From the NCBI RefSeq assembly GCF_042310355.1, contig NZ_JBHJMR010000008.1, positions 62,001 to 126,000 of the forward strand: DNA of 64,000 nucleotides, in the 5' to 3' direction. The translations under genes and the position numbers were made by a program. Below are positions 1 to 7,289 of the stretch, piece by piece (positions within the stretch are counted from its first letter, which is position 1; every line of letters begins with the position of its first letter). The DNA comes from Wenzhouxiangella sp042310355 (GTDB lineage Bacteria > Pseudomonadota > Gammaproteobacteria > Xanthomonadales > Wenzhouxiangellaceae). The notes beneath the pieces were generated by a model that saw only the letters and a list, made by a program, of their open reading frames with translations, did no database searches and was not told where the DNA came from.

Positions 1-2
1 CG

Positions 3-149
3 ACATTTTCGACCGAGGGCTTCGACCTGCGCAGCTTCGGCGAGGACGAGGACGGCAACCTCTACGTGGTGCGCAGCGGCGGCATCTTCCGCTTCGAGGG
101 CGACACCCAGCTGCCCGACCTGCTCTTCATGGATCGCTTCGAGCAGTAG
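3..149 (+). CDS. C-terminal end of a secreted PQQ-type sugar dehydrogenase-like protein (partial)
   Basis: Only the last 48 codons are in the window; the 5' part lies upstream. The fragment contains FGEDEDGNLYVV followed by GGIFRFEG, which resembles the last blade of soluble PQQ-dependent glucose/sorbosone dehydrogenases (typically SFGEDxxGELYV... then GxIYR). The protein ends in LLFMDRFEQ. Nearly the same ending, LFRDRFEQ, closes the large subtilase at 13599, so this may be a shared C-terminal sorting tag. A strong terminator follows 12 bases after the stop. The family call rests on a short stretch and is moderate; the frame itself is convincing. Confidence 0.6.
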   Translation, partial: TFSTEGFDLRSFGEDEDGNLYVVRSGGIFRFEGDTQLPDLLFMDRFEQ

Positions 150-160
150 CCTCGTTTCGG

Positions 161-188
161 CCCGGGCGGGACAGCCGCCCGGGTTGTT
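161..188 (+). terminator. Rho-independent terminator after the sugar dehydrogenase-like gene
   Basis: A perfect 9-bp GC-only stem (161-169 with 175-183) with a 5-base loop is followed by TTGTT. It lies just after the stop codon at 149 and separates this gene from the convergent gene ending at 255. Confidence 0.75.
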
Positions 189-254
189 ACGGCTTGGCCA
201 ACTGGAATTAGAATCAGCCGCCTTCCTTCATAGCGCGTTTTTGAGCGGCGAGTT

Positions 255-731
255 TTAAACTCGAGCGCGGACGACCCCCAGAAGGAGGACAGAAAAAGCG
301 AGAAAGAACAGTCCAAGCTCTGAATTGAGTGGCACAGAACGAGCCGCCACTGAACCGAGAACCTCGAACGAAGCAGAGGCAGTCGGCTGCGCCTCTCCGT
401 CTATGGTGCCGTCAATCATCAGTTCGTAACTTCCGGGCTCAAATGAACCAAGCGCAACGTCCAGCATCAATGGCGGTGACACAGGGCACACCGCATCTGG
501 ATTGGGCTCGACGACGTAATTCACCACGAGGGGCCTTGAGTCAACGTCAAGCTGAACACTTTCAATCCGATTAAAACAAGACTGAGCATTAAGGGTCATG
601 GAGAGACTCAGCGCATCGGTTGGTTCGGCGGGCTGTGGGGACACCACCTGAGCCCAAGCGGGCGCACTCCATATGCCCACGATCAATGCAGCAAAGGCGA
701 TCAGATACCTGAGTTTGGATGAAAAACTCAT
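255..731 (-). CDS. Secreted protein of unknown function with a C-terminal membrane sorting tail
   Basis: 158 aa, not recognised. Residues 1-27 form a clear signal peptide (hydrophobic stretch ending SAPAWA, cleavage before QVV). The middle is a small, probably beta-rich domain with two cysteines (in AQSCFNR and AVCPVS) that could form a disulfide. The C-terminus reads SVPLNSELGLFF, then a hydrophobic helix, then RARV. This VP + hydrophobic helix + Arg layout resembles IPTL-type sorting tails and recurs in the proteins at 10942 and 58584. The likely location is the outer membrane or cell surface (inference). It stands alone between a convergent terminator and a 233-base gap. Confidence 0.7.
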   Translation of the reverse strand: MSFSSKLRYLIAFAALIVGIWSAPAWAQVVSPQPAEPTDALSLSMTLNAQSCFNRIESVQLDVDSRPLVVNYVVEPNPDAVCPVSPPLMLDVALGSFEPGSYELMIDGTIDGEAQPTASASFEVLGSVAARSVPLNSELGLFFLAFSVLLLGVVRARV

Positions 732-847
732 AGGACGTCATTCTCCAGCAGTCTTGACACGCCTGGGCGATGTGGACATTTCCAGCGACGCTAGCACTGG
801 GCAACTAAGTCTGTCAATTTAACGGAGCGTGCGGCCGTGTCTGTTTG

Positions 848-952
848 ATGACCGACATCGGCAACATCTTCGGCTTGGGCGAAGACAAAGCGGGCGCGCT
901 CTACGGCTTGCTGGGCCGTTCGGTCCCGGTGCTCGACAGCAACCGGCCCTGA
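848..952 (+). pseudogene. Possible remnant of a sugar dehydrogenase C-terminus
   Basis: A short open stretch encodes IGNIFGLGEDKAGALYGL and then stops. It resembles the last propeller blade seen at 3-149 (shared pattern FG-ED--G-LY). No credible start, no domain upstream and no ribosome site are visible, so it is most easily read as a decayed copy. The surrounding gap (732-964) holds nothing else I can name. Chance similarity is possible. Confidence 0.3.
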
Positions 953-964
953 TCCTGGGCAGCG

Positions 965-2089
965 CTACTCGTCGGTCATCAATGCCCGGATTTCGTCCGT
1001 CCGGGCCATGCCGTCGCGATAGCCCAGGTCGATCAGCTCCCGGCAGAATTCCGCCTCGAACAGCAGGTAGCTGGGCAGGCGCCCGCCGCCCCAGGCTCCG
1101 ACGCCCTTGAGCAGGGTTCGCACGCTCGCCGGCACGCGGTGGCGGTGCCGCATGGCGATTTCGCGCACGTCCTTCGACGGCTGGATCAGCAGGGTCTCGA
1201 CGGGCCGCAGGCCGGTCTTCTCGCGCTCGCCTTCGGGGATGTGCTCGAGCGTGCGGTTGATGCGCTCGAGACGAGCCAGGTCGTTGGCGAGGTAGTCCAT
1301 GAAGATGACGTCGAGCAGGTAGGCGCCGATATCGCCCAGGGAGGGATAGACCGCGTCCTCGGCCGGTTCGGGATCCGGCCGGACATCGCGCGTGCCGATG
1401 ATCAGCATGCGATCGGCACCCATGCGAATCGGCGGGCTCAGCGGCGTGGTCTGGCGCATGCCCCCGTCGCCGAAAAACTCGTGCCCCACGCGCGTGGCCG
1501 GAAACAGCAGCGGCAGCGCGGCGCTGGCCAGCAAGTGCTCGGCGCGAATCGCCGCGCGGCGGCCGACGCGCTTGCCGTCACGCCATCCCTCGATCTGCTC
1601 GGCCGCCTGGAAGAAGGTCACGGCCCGTCCCGAGCTGTAGCCGGAGGCGGTGACCATCAGGGCCTTGAGGATGCCGCTGTCGATGGCCCGTTCGACGCCG
1701 TCGACATCCAGCTCGCGCTCGAGCAGCCGGCCCAGCGGCTGGTTGTCGAGCAGCGACTTCGGGTTGGCCACGCCCAGGCCGCCCAGGGTCATGGAGGCCA
1801 GCCAGTGCAGCCCCCGGCCGAGGTTGTGCGCCCAGCCCGTGCGGTAGATGTGGTGGCAGCGGAAGTTGCCCCAGAAGTGATCAAGGCGCGCGGCGCCGTG
1901 GGCGAAGTCGCCGGCGTGCGAGGCCATGACCGCCGCGTTGATGGCGCCGGCCGAAGTCCCGGTGATGATGGGAAAGGGGTTTTCCCTTTCCGGCAGCAGC
2001 TCGGCCACGGCCCGCAGCACGCCCACCTGGTAGGCGCCGCGGGCGCCACCGCCGGGCAGGATCAGGGCAGCGGCCGATTGCGCACTCAT
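965..2089 (-). CDS. Patatin-like phospholipase
   Basis: 374 aa. Hydrolyses acyl esters through a Ser-Asp dyad (family knowledge). Visible motifs are the oxyanion glycine loop GGGARG at residues 13-18, the nucleophile elbow GTSAG at 44-48 (Ser46) and the DGG motif at 208-210 that provides the Asp. There is no signal peptide, so the protein is probably cytoplasmic or membrane-associated. The C-terminal part, with a helical region rich in Arg and Glu, follows the layout of bacterial patatins of about 350-400 aa. It is last in the operon argS - SPOR gene - patatin and overlaps the SPOR gene by 4 bases. Substrate is not deducible. Confidence 0.9.
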   Translation of the reverse strand: MSAQSAAALILPGGGARGAYQVGVLRAVAELLPERENPFPIITGTSAGAINAAVMASHAGDFAHGAARLDHFWGNFRCHHIYRTGWAHNLGRGLHWLASMTLGGLGVANPKSLLDNQPLGRLLERELDVDGVERAIDSGILKALMVTASGYSSGRAVTFFQAAEQIEGWRDGKRVGRRAAIRAEHLLASAALPLLFPATRVGHEFFGDGGMRQTTPLSPPIRMGADRMLIIGTRDVRPDPEPAEDAVYPSLGDIGAYLLDVIFMDYLANDLARLERINRTLEHIPEGEREKTGLRPVETLLIQPSKDVREIAMRHRHRVPASVRTLLKGVGAWGGGRLPSYLLFEAEFCRELIDLGYRDGMARTDEIRALMTDE

Positions 2090-2628
2090 CCGCCGCGCAG
2101 CACCATGGCCTCGAAACCGTTCTCGACCAGCCGGCGGCGTGCGCCGTCGGCGGCGCGCGCGCTGTCGAAGGGCCCGACGCGCACGCGGTGCCAGGTCGTC
2201 TCGTCGACGGTCACCGACTGCACTTTTGCCTCCAGCCCCAGCAGGGTGACGTTCGCGCGCAGGCTTTCGGCATCCTCGCCGGAGCGGAAGGAACCGACCT
2301 GCAGCACGTAGGGGCCCTGCTCGGCGGCCTCGCTGCTACGCTCGCGAGCGCGCTCGGCGATTTCCTCCTGCGGGACGACCACTTCGCGTTCGGGCAGGAC
2401 GGTGAAGAAGTCGTACTGGCGGCTGCGCTCGCCCGCCACCTCCTCGGCAATCGGCGGCTCGTCGCGGCCCGAGGGCTGCTGACCGGTATCGGCGTCGTCG
2501 CGGCCGGGCAGGTAGCCGCCCAGCCAGGCCAGGGTCGCCAGCACAAGGCCGCAGACCAGCCCGGCGCCGAAGGTGAGCAGGCCGCCGGTGGCCGACGATC
2601 CGCCGCGCTTGGCCTGCCGCCGGGCCAC
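2086..2628 (-). CDS. SPOR-domain cell-envelope protein (FtsN-like)
   Basis: 180 aa. A short basic cytoplasmic N-terminus is followed by one membrane helix (about residues 14-40), a Pro/Glu-rich linker and a C-terminal SPOR domain (about 102-178, beginning YVLQVGSF). SPOR domains bind denuded peptidoglycan at the division site. The small size and single helix fit an FtsN/DedD-like division or envelope protein, and an FtsN-type gene beside argS is a common gammaproteobacterial arrangement. The start is GTG, overlapping the argS stop by one base (TAGTG), so the two are translationally coupled. Essential FtsN motifs in the linker were not identified, so I do not assign ftsN. Confidence 0.85.
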   Translation of the reverse strand: MARRQAKRGGSSATGGLLTFGAGLVCGLVLATLAWLGGYLPGRDDADTGQQPSGRDEPPIAEEVAGERSRQYDFFTVLPEREVVVPQEEIAERARERSSEAAEQGPYVLQVGSFRSGEDAESLRANVTLLGLEAKVQSVTVDETTWHRVRVGPFDSARAADGARRRLVENGFEAMVLRGG

Positions 2629-4385
2629 TACATTTCTCCGGGCGCGGACACGCCGATCAGATCCAGGCCGTTTCTCAGTACCTGGCCGACGGCAGCAACC
2701 AGGTTAAGACGCGCGTTGCGCAGGTCTTCATCGTCGACCAGGAAGGGCATGGCGTTGTACCAGGAGTGGAAGGCGGCGGCCAGGTCGTGCAGGTAGTGCG
2801 CGAGCACGTGCGCCGCGCGCTGGCGCGCCGCCGACTCGATCAGCTCGGGAAAGCGGCCGACCATGCGCAGCAGCTGCTGCTCGTGATCGCTCTCGAGGCG
2901 CTCGACGGCGGCTTCGCCGATGGCCTGGTTGTGGCGCTGGCCGCGGCTGTCGAGCTCGCGGAAAACGCTCTGGATGCGGGCATGCGCGTACTGGATGTAG
3001 AACACCGGGTTCTCGTTGGCTCGCGACTTGGCCAGGTCGAGGTCGAAATCCAGGTGCTGCTCGTGCGAGCGCATGACGTAGAAGTAGCGCGCGGCGTCGT
3101 TGCCGACCTCGTCGCGCAATTCGCGCAGGGTCACGAAACTGCCCGAGCGCGTCGACATCTGGACCTTCTTGCCGCCGCGGTAGAGCACGGCGAACTGCAC
3201 CAGCTGGAACTCCAGGCGGTCGGGATTCTCGTCGAGCCCGGCGGCGGCGGCCTTCAGGCGCGGCACGTAGCCGTGATGGTCCGCGCCGAAGACGTACAGC
3301 GAGGTGCCGCTGCAGCGATCGAGCTTGTCGAGCAGGTAGGCCACGTCGGACGCGAAATAGGTGGTTCGTCCGTTCTCGCGTACCACGACCCGATCCTTGT
3401 CGTCGCCCAGTTCGGTGGCCTTGAACCAGGTGGCGCCGTCCTTCTCGTACAGCCAGCCCTGCCGGTCGAGCTTCTCGAGCGAGCGCGCGAGCGCGCCGCT
3501 GCTTTCGAGTTCGCGCTCGGAAAACCAGCGCTCGAACGTCACGCCGAACGCCGCCAGGTCGTCGCGGATGTCTTCGACCATGGTCTCGAGGGCCGCCTTG
3601 AAGCAGGCCTCGTAGCCGGCCTCGCCGAGCAGTTCCCGGGCGCGGGCGATCAGTGCGTCGACATGCTTTTCCGAGTCGCCCTCGGGCGCGTCGGCGGGCA
3701 GCCCCTCGGCAACCGTCATGCCGGCATGGCGCAGGTCGTCGCCGTGGCGTTCGCGCACCTCGCGGGCGATGTCGTAGATGTAGTCGCCGCGGTAGCCGTT
3801 GTCGGGAAAGCCGACCTTCTCGCCGCTGAGCTCGAGATAGCGCAGCCAGACCGAAACGGCCAGGATGTCCATCTGGCGGCCGTGGTCGTTGACGTAGTAC
3901 TCGCGATGGACGCGGTGCCCGGCGGCCTGCAGGATGGCAGCCAGGCTGGCGCCGTAGGCCGCGCCCCGGCCGTGACCGACGTGCAGCGGGCCGGTGGGGT
4001 TGGCGCTGACGAACTCGATCAGCACGTCTTCGCGGCTGCCCTCCGGCGCGCGGCCGTAGCCGTCGCGCTCGGAGAGAATGTCGCGCAGCACGACCTTGAG
4101 ATAGTGGTTGCTGGCGAAGAAGTTCAGGAACCCCGGCCCGGCGACCTCGACGCGCTCGACCCGCTTGGAAGCCGGCAGGCGCGCTTTGAGCTTTTCGGCC
4201 AGTTCGCGCGGTGGCATCGAGGCCGGTTTGGCCAGTACCATTGCAATATTGCTGGCGTAGTCGCCGTGGCTGCGATCGCGGGTGTGCTCGATCTCGATGG
4301 TGGGGTCGATATCCGCGGGCAGCTGGCCCTCGCGTTTGAGATAACCCAGGGCCTGGCTGATCAATTCCTCGATGTGGGCGCGCAT
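2628..4385 (-). CDS. argS: Arginyl-tRNA synthetase
   Basis: 585 aa, the usual length. Charges tRNA-Arg with arginine in the cytoplasm. The class I HIGH signature appears as HVGHG within SANPTGPLHVGHGRG. The KMSKS region is the degenerate VQMSTRSG typical of many ArgRS. The N-terminal additional domain and the C-terminal helical anticodon domain ending near PGEM are present. I chose the ATG at 4385 (MRAHIEELI); the frame stays open for 33 more codons upstream, but those residues are not like the family and cross a structured regulatory-looking region. First gene of a three-gene operon. Confidence 0.97.
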   Translation of the reverse strand: MRAHIEELISQALGYLKREGQLPADIDPTIEIEHTRDRSHGDYASNIAMVLAKPASMPPRELAEKLKARLPASKRVERVEVAGPGFLNFFASNHYLKVVLRDILSERDGYGRAPEGSREDVLIEFVSANPTGPLHVGHGRGAAYGASLAAILQAAGHRVHREYYVNDHGRQMDILAVSVWLRYLELSGEKVGFPDNGYRGDYIYDIAREVRERHGDDLRHAGMTVAEGLPADAPEGDSEKHVDALIARARELLGEAGYEACFKAALETMVEDIRDDLAAFGVTFERWFSERELESSGALARSLEKLDRQGWLYEKDGATWFKATELGDDKDRVVVRENGRTTYFASDVAYLLDKLDRCSGTSLYVFGADHHGYVPRLKAAAAGLDENPDRLEFQLVQFAVLYRGGKKVQMSTRSGSFVTLRELRDEVGNDAARYFYVMRSHEQHLDFDLDLAKSRANENPVFYIQYAHARIQSVFRELDSRGQRHNQAIGEAAVERLESDHEQQLLRMVGRFPELIESAARQRAAHVLAHYLHDLAAAFHSWYNAMPFLVDDEDLRNARLNLVAAVGQVLRNGLDLIGVSAPGEM

Positions 4386-4449
4386 GTTTTGCCAAACTGC
4401 AGAAACAGCGAGTATTGTAACGATGCGCAGGGGGCTTGTGATCGCAAGG

Positions 4450-4472
4450 TTATCCACAGAGCCTGTGGAAAA
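4450..4472. promoter_or_regulatory. Inverted pair of DnaA-box-like sites upstream of argS
   Basis: TTATCCACA at 4450-4458 is a perfect DnaA-box consensus. The opposite strand of 4464-4472 reads TTTTCCACA, which fits the relaxed consensus TTWTNCACA. The two face each other 5 bases apart and form a small dyad (CCACAG-AGC-CTGTGG). The pair lies 65-87 bases upstream of the argS start in the argS/yrdA divergent spacer. DnaA binding is inference. Confidence 0.45.
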
Positions 4473-4545
4473 GTGTGTGAACAAGTCCGGGAAGCAGGCG
4501 CCCCGGGCCCGTCATTGCCGCACTGGCTGCAGATTGGTCACTTTC

Positions 4546-4572
4546 TTGTCAGTTTTATAAACCCCATATAAT
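4546..4572 (+). promoter_or_regulatory. Candidate sigma-70 promoter for the yrdA-dkgB operon
   Basis: A perfect -10 hexamer TATAAT (4567-4572) is preceded by TTGTCA (4546-4551, 5 of 6 consensus bases). The spacer is only 15 bases, shorter than the optimal 17. The local sequence is unusually AT-rich for this window, and the site lies 109 bases before the GTG start. Confidence 0.5.
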
Positions 4573-4680
4573 CAACGAATTAGACGAACAATACAGAGCG
4601 GGAGAAAGCTGCGTGGCGCTAAACCCCTGTTTCTTTTACAGTGCGATGACGATGTGCATAATTTGCGAGGGGTCCAGATC

Positions 4681-5229
4681 GTGAACGGCAGAATTCGGCC
4701 CTATCAGGGCCAGGAACCGGCGCTCGGCGAGCGCGTGTGGGTCGATCCGGCCGCCAGCGTGATCGGCCGGGTCGAGCTGGCCGACGATGTCTCGATCTGG
4801 CCGGGCGCCGTGCTCCGGGGTGACGTCAACACCATCCGGGTGGGCGCGCGCAGCAATATCCAGGACGGCACGATCTGCCACGTGACCCACGACGGGCCCT
4901 ATACGCCGGGCGGAATGCCGCTGGTGCTGGGCGCCGACATCACCGTCGGACACGGGGCGATCCTGCACGCCTGCACCATCGGCGACCGCTGCCTGATCGG
5001 AATGGGCGCGCTCGTGCTCGACGGTGCCGAAATTGCCGACGACGTCATGCTGGCCGCCGGCAGCCTGGTCAGCCCCGGCAAGAAGCTCGAATCGGGCCGA
5101 CTCTACCGCGGCCGCCCGGCCGAGCCCGTGCGCGAGCTCGGCGAGCGCGAACTCGAGATGCTCCGCTACTCGGCCGCGCACTACGTGCGGCTGAAGGACC
5201 AATACCTGGACGAAGGGGATCATTCATGA
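4681..5229 (+). CDS. yrdA: Gamma-class carbonic anhydrase family protein (YrdA type)
   Basis: 182 aa from the GTG at 4681. A left-handed beta-helix of hexapeptide repeats with the gamma-carbonic-anhydrase pattern: RGDVNTIRVGARSNIQDG, CHVTH and VGHGAILHACTIG carry the metal-binding histidines. The C-terminus (LRYSAAHYVRLKDQYL) matches E. coli YrdA as I recall it. I preferred GTG 4681 over the in-frame ATG at 4654 because GAGGGG sits at ribosome-site distance and the protein then aligns with YrdA from residue 1. Whether it has real carbonic anhydrase activity is not established for YrdA-like proteins. It overlaps dkgB by ATGA. Confidence 0.9.
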   Translation: MNGRIRPYQGQEPALGERVWVDPAASVIGRVELADDVSIWPGAVLRGDVNTIRVGARSNIQDGTICHVTHDGPYTPGGMPLVLGADITVGHGAILHACTIGDRCLIGMGALVLDGAEIADDVMLAAGSLVSPGKKLESGRLYRGRPAEPVRELGERELEMLRYSAAHYVRLKDQYLDEGDHS

Positions 5230-6065
5230 ACGAAGTGCCGACGATCGCGGCAAATGGCGTCAACATGCCGGCGCTGGGCATCGGAACCTTCGAGCTCGAG
5301 GAAGCCACGGTGGCCGACATCCTGCCGCACGCGCTGGAGTTGGGCTACCGGCATATCGACACCGCCCAGATCTATCGCAACGAGGCGGCTGTCGGGCGTG
5401 CCATCAAGCGCGTAGGCGTGCGCCGCGAAGACCTGTTCATCACCACCAAGGTGTGGGTCGACCAGTACGAGCCGAAGGCCTTTCTGCGCTCGGTGCAGGG
5501 CAGCCTGAAACGGCTGCAGACCGACTACGTGGACCTGCTGCTGCTCCATTGGCCGGTGTTCGGCGGCAACGGCATGAACCCCACCCTCGATGCGCTGATG
5601 CGCGCCCGCCGCGACGGGCTGACCCGCCACATCGGCCTGAGCAACTTCACCATCGACCAGACCGAACAGGCCGTGGCCTTCTGCGGTGAGGGCCAGCTGG
5701 CCACCAACCAGGTCGAATACCACGTCTACCTCGGGCAGGACCGGCTACGGCGCGTTCTGGCCCGCCACAACCTGATCCTGACCGCCTACATGCCGCTGGC
5801 CAAGGCGCGCACCGTCAACGATCCGGTGCTGTGGGATATCGGCGAGCAGTACGGCAAGACGGCGGCCCAGGTCGCGCTGCGCTGGTTGGTCGAGCAGGAC
5901 CGGGTCGCGGCCATTCCGGCCACCTCGAACCCGCATCACGCCGCGACCAACTTCGACATCTTCGATTTTCAGCTCACCGTCGAAGACCAGGAGCGCATCG
6001 CCGGCCTGGACAAGAAACGACGCATCTGCAAGCCCGAGGGCCTGTCTCCCGAGTGGGACGACTGA
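5226..6065 (+). CDS. dkgB: Aldo/keto reductase, DkgB-like
   Basis: 279 aa. NADPH-dependent reduction of aldehydes and ketones; E. coli DkgB reduces 2,5-diketo-D-gluconate and methylglyoxal (family knowledge). The catalytic tetrad is visible as Asp45 and Tyr50 (in HIDTAQIY), Lys75 (ITTKVW) and His108 (LLHWP). The C-terminal phrase PEGLSPEWD is close to that of DkgB (PEGLAPEWD), which supports the subfamily. Cytoplasmic, no signal peptide. It is translationally coupled to yrdA (ATGA) and forms a two-gene operon. It converges on the DUF4920 gene, leaving only 7 bases. Confidence 0.92.
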   Translation: MNEVPTIAANGVNMPALGIGTFELEEATVADILPHALELGYRHIDTAQIYRNEAAVGRAIKRVGVRREDLFITTKVWVDQYEPKAFLRSVQGSLKRLQTDYVDLLLLHWPVFGGNGMNPTLDALMRARRDGLTRHIGLSNFTIDQTEQAVAFCGEGQLATNQVEYHVYLGQDRLRRVLARHNLILTAYMPLAKARTVNDPVLWDIGEQYGKTAAQVALRWLVEQDRVAAIPATSNPHHAATNFDIFDFQLTVEDQERIAGLDKKRRICKPEGLSPEWDD

Positions 6066-6072
6066 CAGCCGG

Positions 6073-6507
6073 TCAGGGTTGGAGGCGCACGCCGTCGGCG
6101 ACCAGCCGATACTCGACCGGATCATCCAGCAGGGCGGCGTCGGCGCCGTCTTCCTCGACCATGTGCTCGGCCGCCTCGGGCGACAGTTCGCGGCGCTCGA
6201 GCACGCCGTGAGCCACGGCCGGCCCGCGGGCGTCTTCGGGGATGGCGAAACCGTGATCGCGGGCAACGATGCGCAGCATCTCGCCACCGCTTTCGAACAC
6301 GGCCCAGCAGCCCTTGTTGGTGCAGACGTCGGTCATCCGCCCGGACAGGGCGACGGGCTTTTCCAGCCACTGGTCGGGATCGGCCAGGACCTCCTCGATT
6401 CCGATCGGCTCGAGCGCCGCGCCGGGGGGCTGCCCGAACCAGTCGGCGGCCACAACCACCGGCGAAAGAAACAGTGCGGCAACGGCGATCGCTGTGAGTC
6501 TGTTCAT
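6073..6507 (-). CDS. DUF4920 secreted protein
   Basis: 144 aa. Signal peptide at residues 1-20 (ending VVVAA). The mature part follows the DUF4920 pattern: a GRMTDVCTNKGCWAVF segment with two cysteines, which in this family suggests metal or redox binding, though function is unknown. The frame is open far upstream, but those codons are a shadow of the slipin gene. The ATG at 6507 gives a clean signal peptide and an ATGA overlap with slipin. Last gene of the nfeD-slipin-DUF4920 operon, probably periplasmic. Confidence 0.85.
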   Translation of the reverse strand: MNRLTAIAVAALFLSPVVVAADWFGQPPGAALEPIGIEEVLADPDQWLEKPVALSGRMTDVCTNKGCWAVFESGGEMLRIVARDHGFAIPEDARGPAVAHGVLERRELSPEAAEHMVEEDGADAALLDDPVEYRLVADGVRLQP

Positions 6508-7289
6508 GATTGCTTCTTGTCCTTTTCCATGTCCTCGATGATACCCATGAAGGGCTTGACGAAGTCCATCGGCAGCGGGAAGACGACGGTCGTGTTCTGC
6601 TCGGCACCGATCTCGGTCAGCGTCTGCATGTAGCGCAGCTGCAGCGCGCCGGGCGCCTCGGCCAGCTTGACCGCGGCCTCGACCAGTTTTTCGGAGGCCT
6701 GCTGCTCGCCGTCGGCGTGAATGACCTTGGCGCGCCGCTGACGCTCGGCCTCGGCCTGCTTGGCGATGGCGCGGATCATCGACTCGTCGAGGTCGACGTG
6801 CTTGATCTCGACGTTGGAGACCTTCACGCCCCAGCCGTCGGTTTGGCGGTCGAGGATCTTCTGGATGTCCTCGTTGAGCTTGTCGCGTTCGGCCAGCATC
6901 TCGTCGAGCTCGTGCTTGCCGAGCACGGAACGCAGCGTTGTCTGCGCCAGCTGGCTGGTCGCGTCCATGAAGCGCTCGACGTTGATGACCGCCTTCTCCG
7001 GGTCGATCACGCGGTAGTAGACCACGGCGTTGACCTTGACCGAGACGTTGTCCTGCGAGATCACGTCCTGGGTCGGCACGTCCATGACGACGGTGCGCAG
7101 GTCCACGCGAACCATCTGCTGGATGATCGGAATGACGATGATCAGGCCCGGCCCCTTGACCATGTAGAACCGGCCGAGCGTGAAGATCACCCCGCGCTCG
7201 TACTCGCGCAGGATCTTGATGGTGTTGGCCACCAGCAGGACGAGCAGCACCAGGCCGGTGCCCAGAAAGGTAAAGTAGTCCAGACTCAT
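6504..7289 (-). CDS. Slipin (stomatin-like SPFH membrane protein)
   Basis: 261 aa. One N-terminal membrane helix (about residues 8-23) is followed by an SPFH/band-7 domain (EYERGVIFTLGRF, then PTQDVISQDNVSVKVNAVVYYRV) and an Ala/Glu-rich coiled coil (EAERQRRAKVIHADGEQQAS). Slipins form large oligomers in ordered membrane regions. They are the usual partner of long NfeD proteases, which cut the C-terminal region of the slipin (known for an archaeal pair). The gene lies directly downstream of nfeD with an ATGA overlap, as expected for this partnership. Confidence 0.93.
   Translation of the reverse strand: MSLDYFTFLGTGLVLLVLLVANTIKILREYERGVIFTLGRFYMVKGPGLIIVIPIIQQMVRVDLRTVVMDVPTQDVISQDNVSVKVNAVVYYRVIDPEKAVINVERFMDATSQLAQTTLRSVLGKHELDEMLAERDKLNEDIQKILDRQTDGWGVKVSNVEIKHVDLDESMIRAIAKQAEAERQRRAKVIHADGEQQASEKLVEAAVKLAEAPGALQLRYMQTLTEIGAEQNTTVVFPLPMDFVKPFMGIIEDMEKDKKQS

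Noticed and set aside
2766..4571. A long plus-strand open frame opposite argS
   Set aside because: Shadow of high-GC coding DNA; ArgRS on the minus strand is unambiguous.
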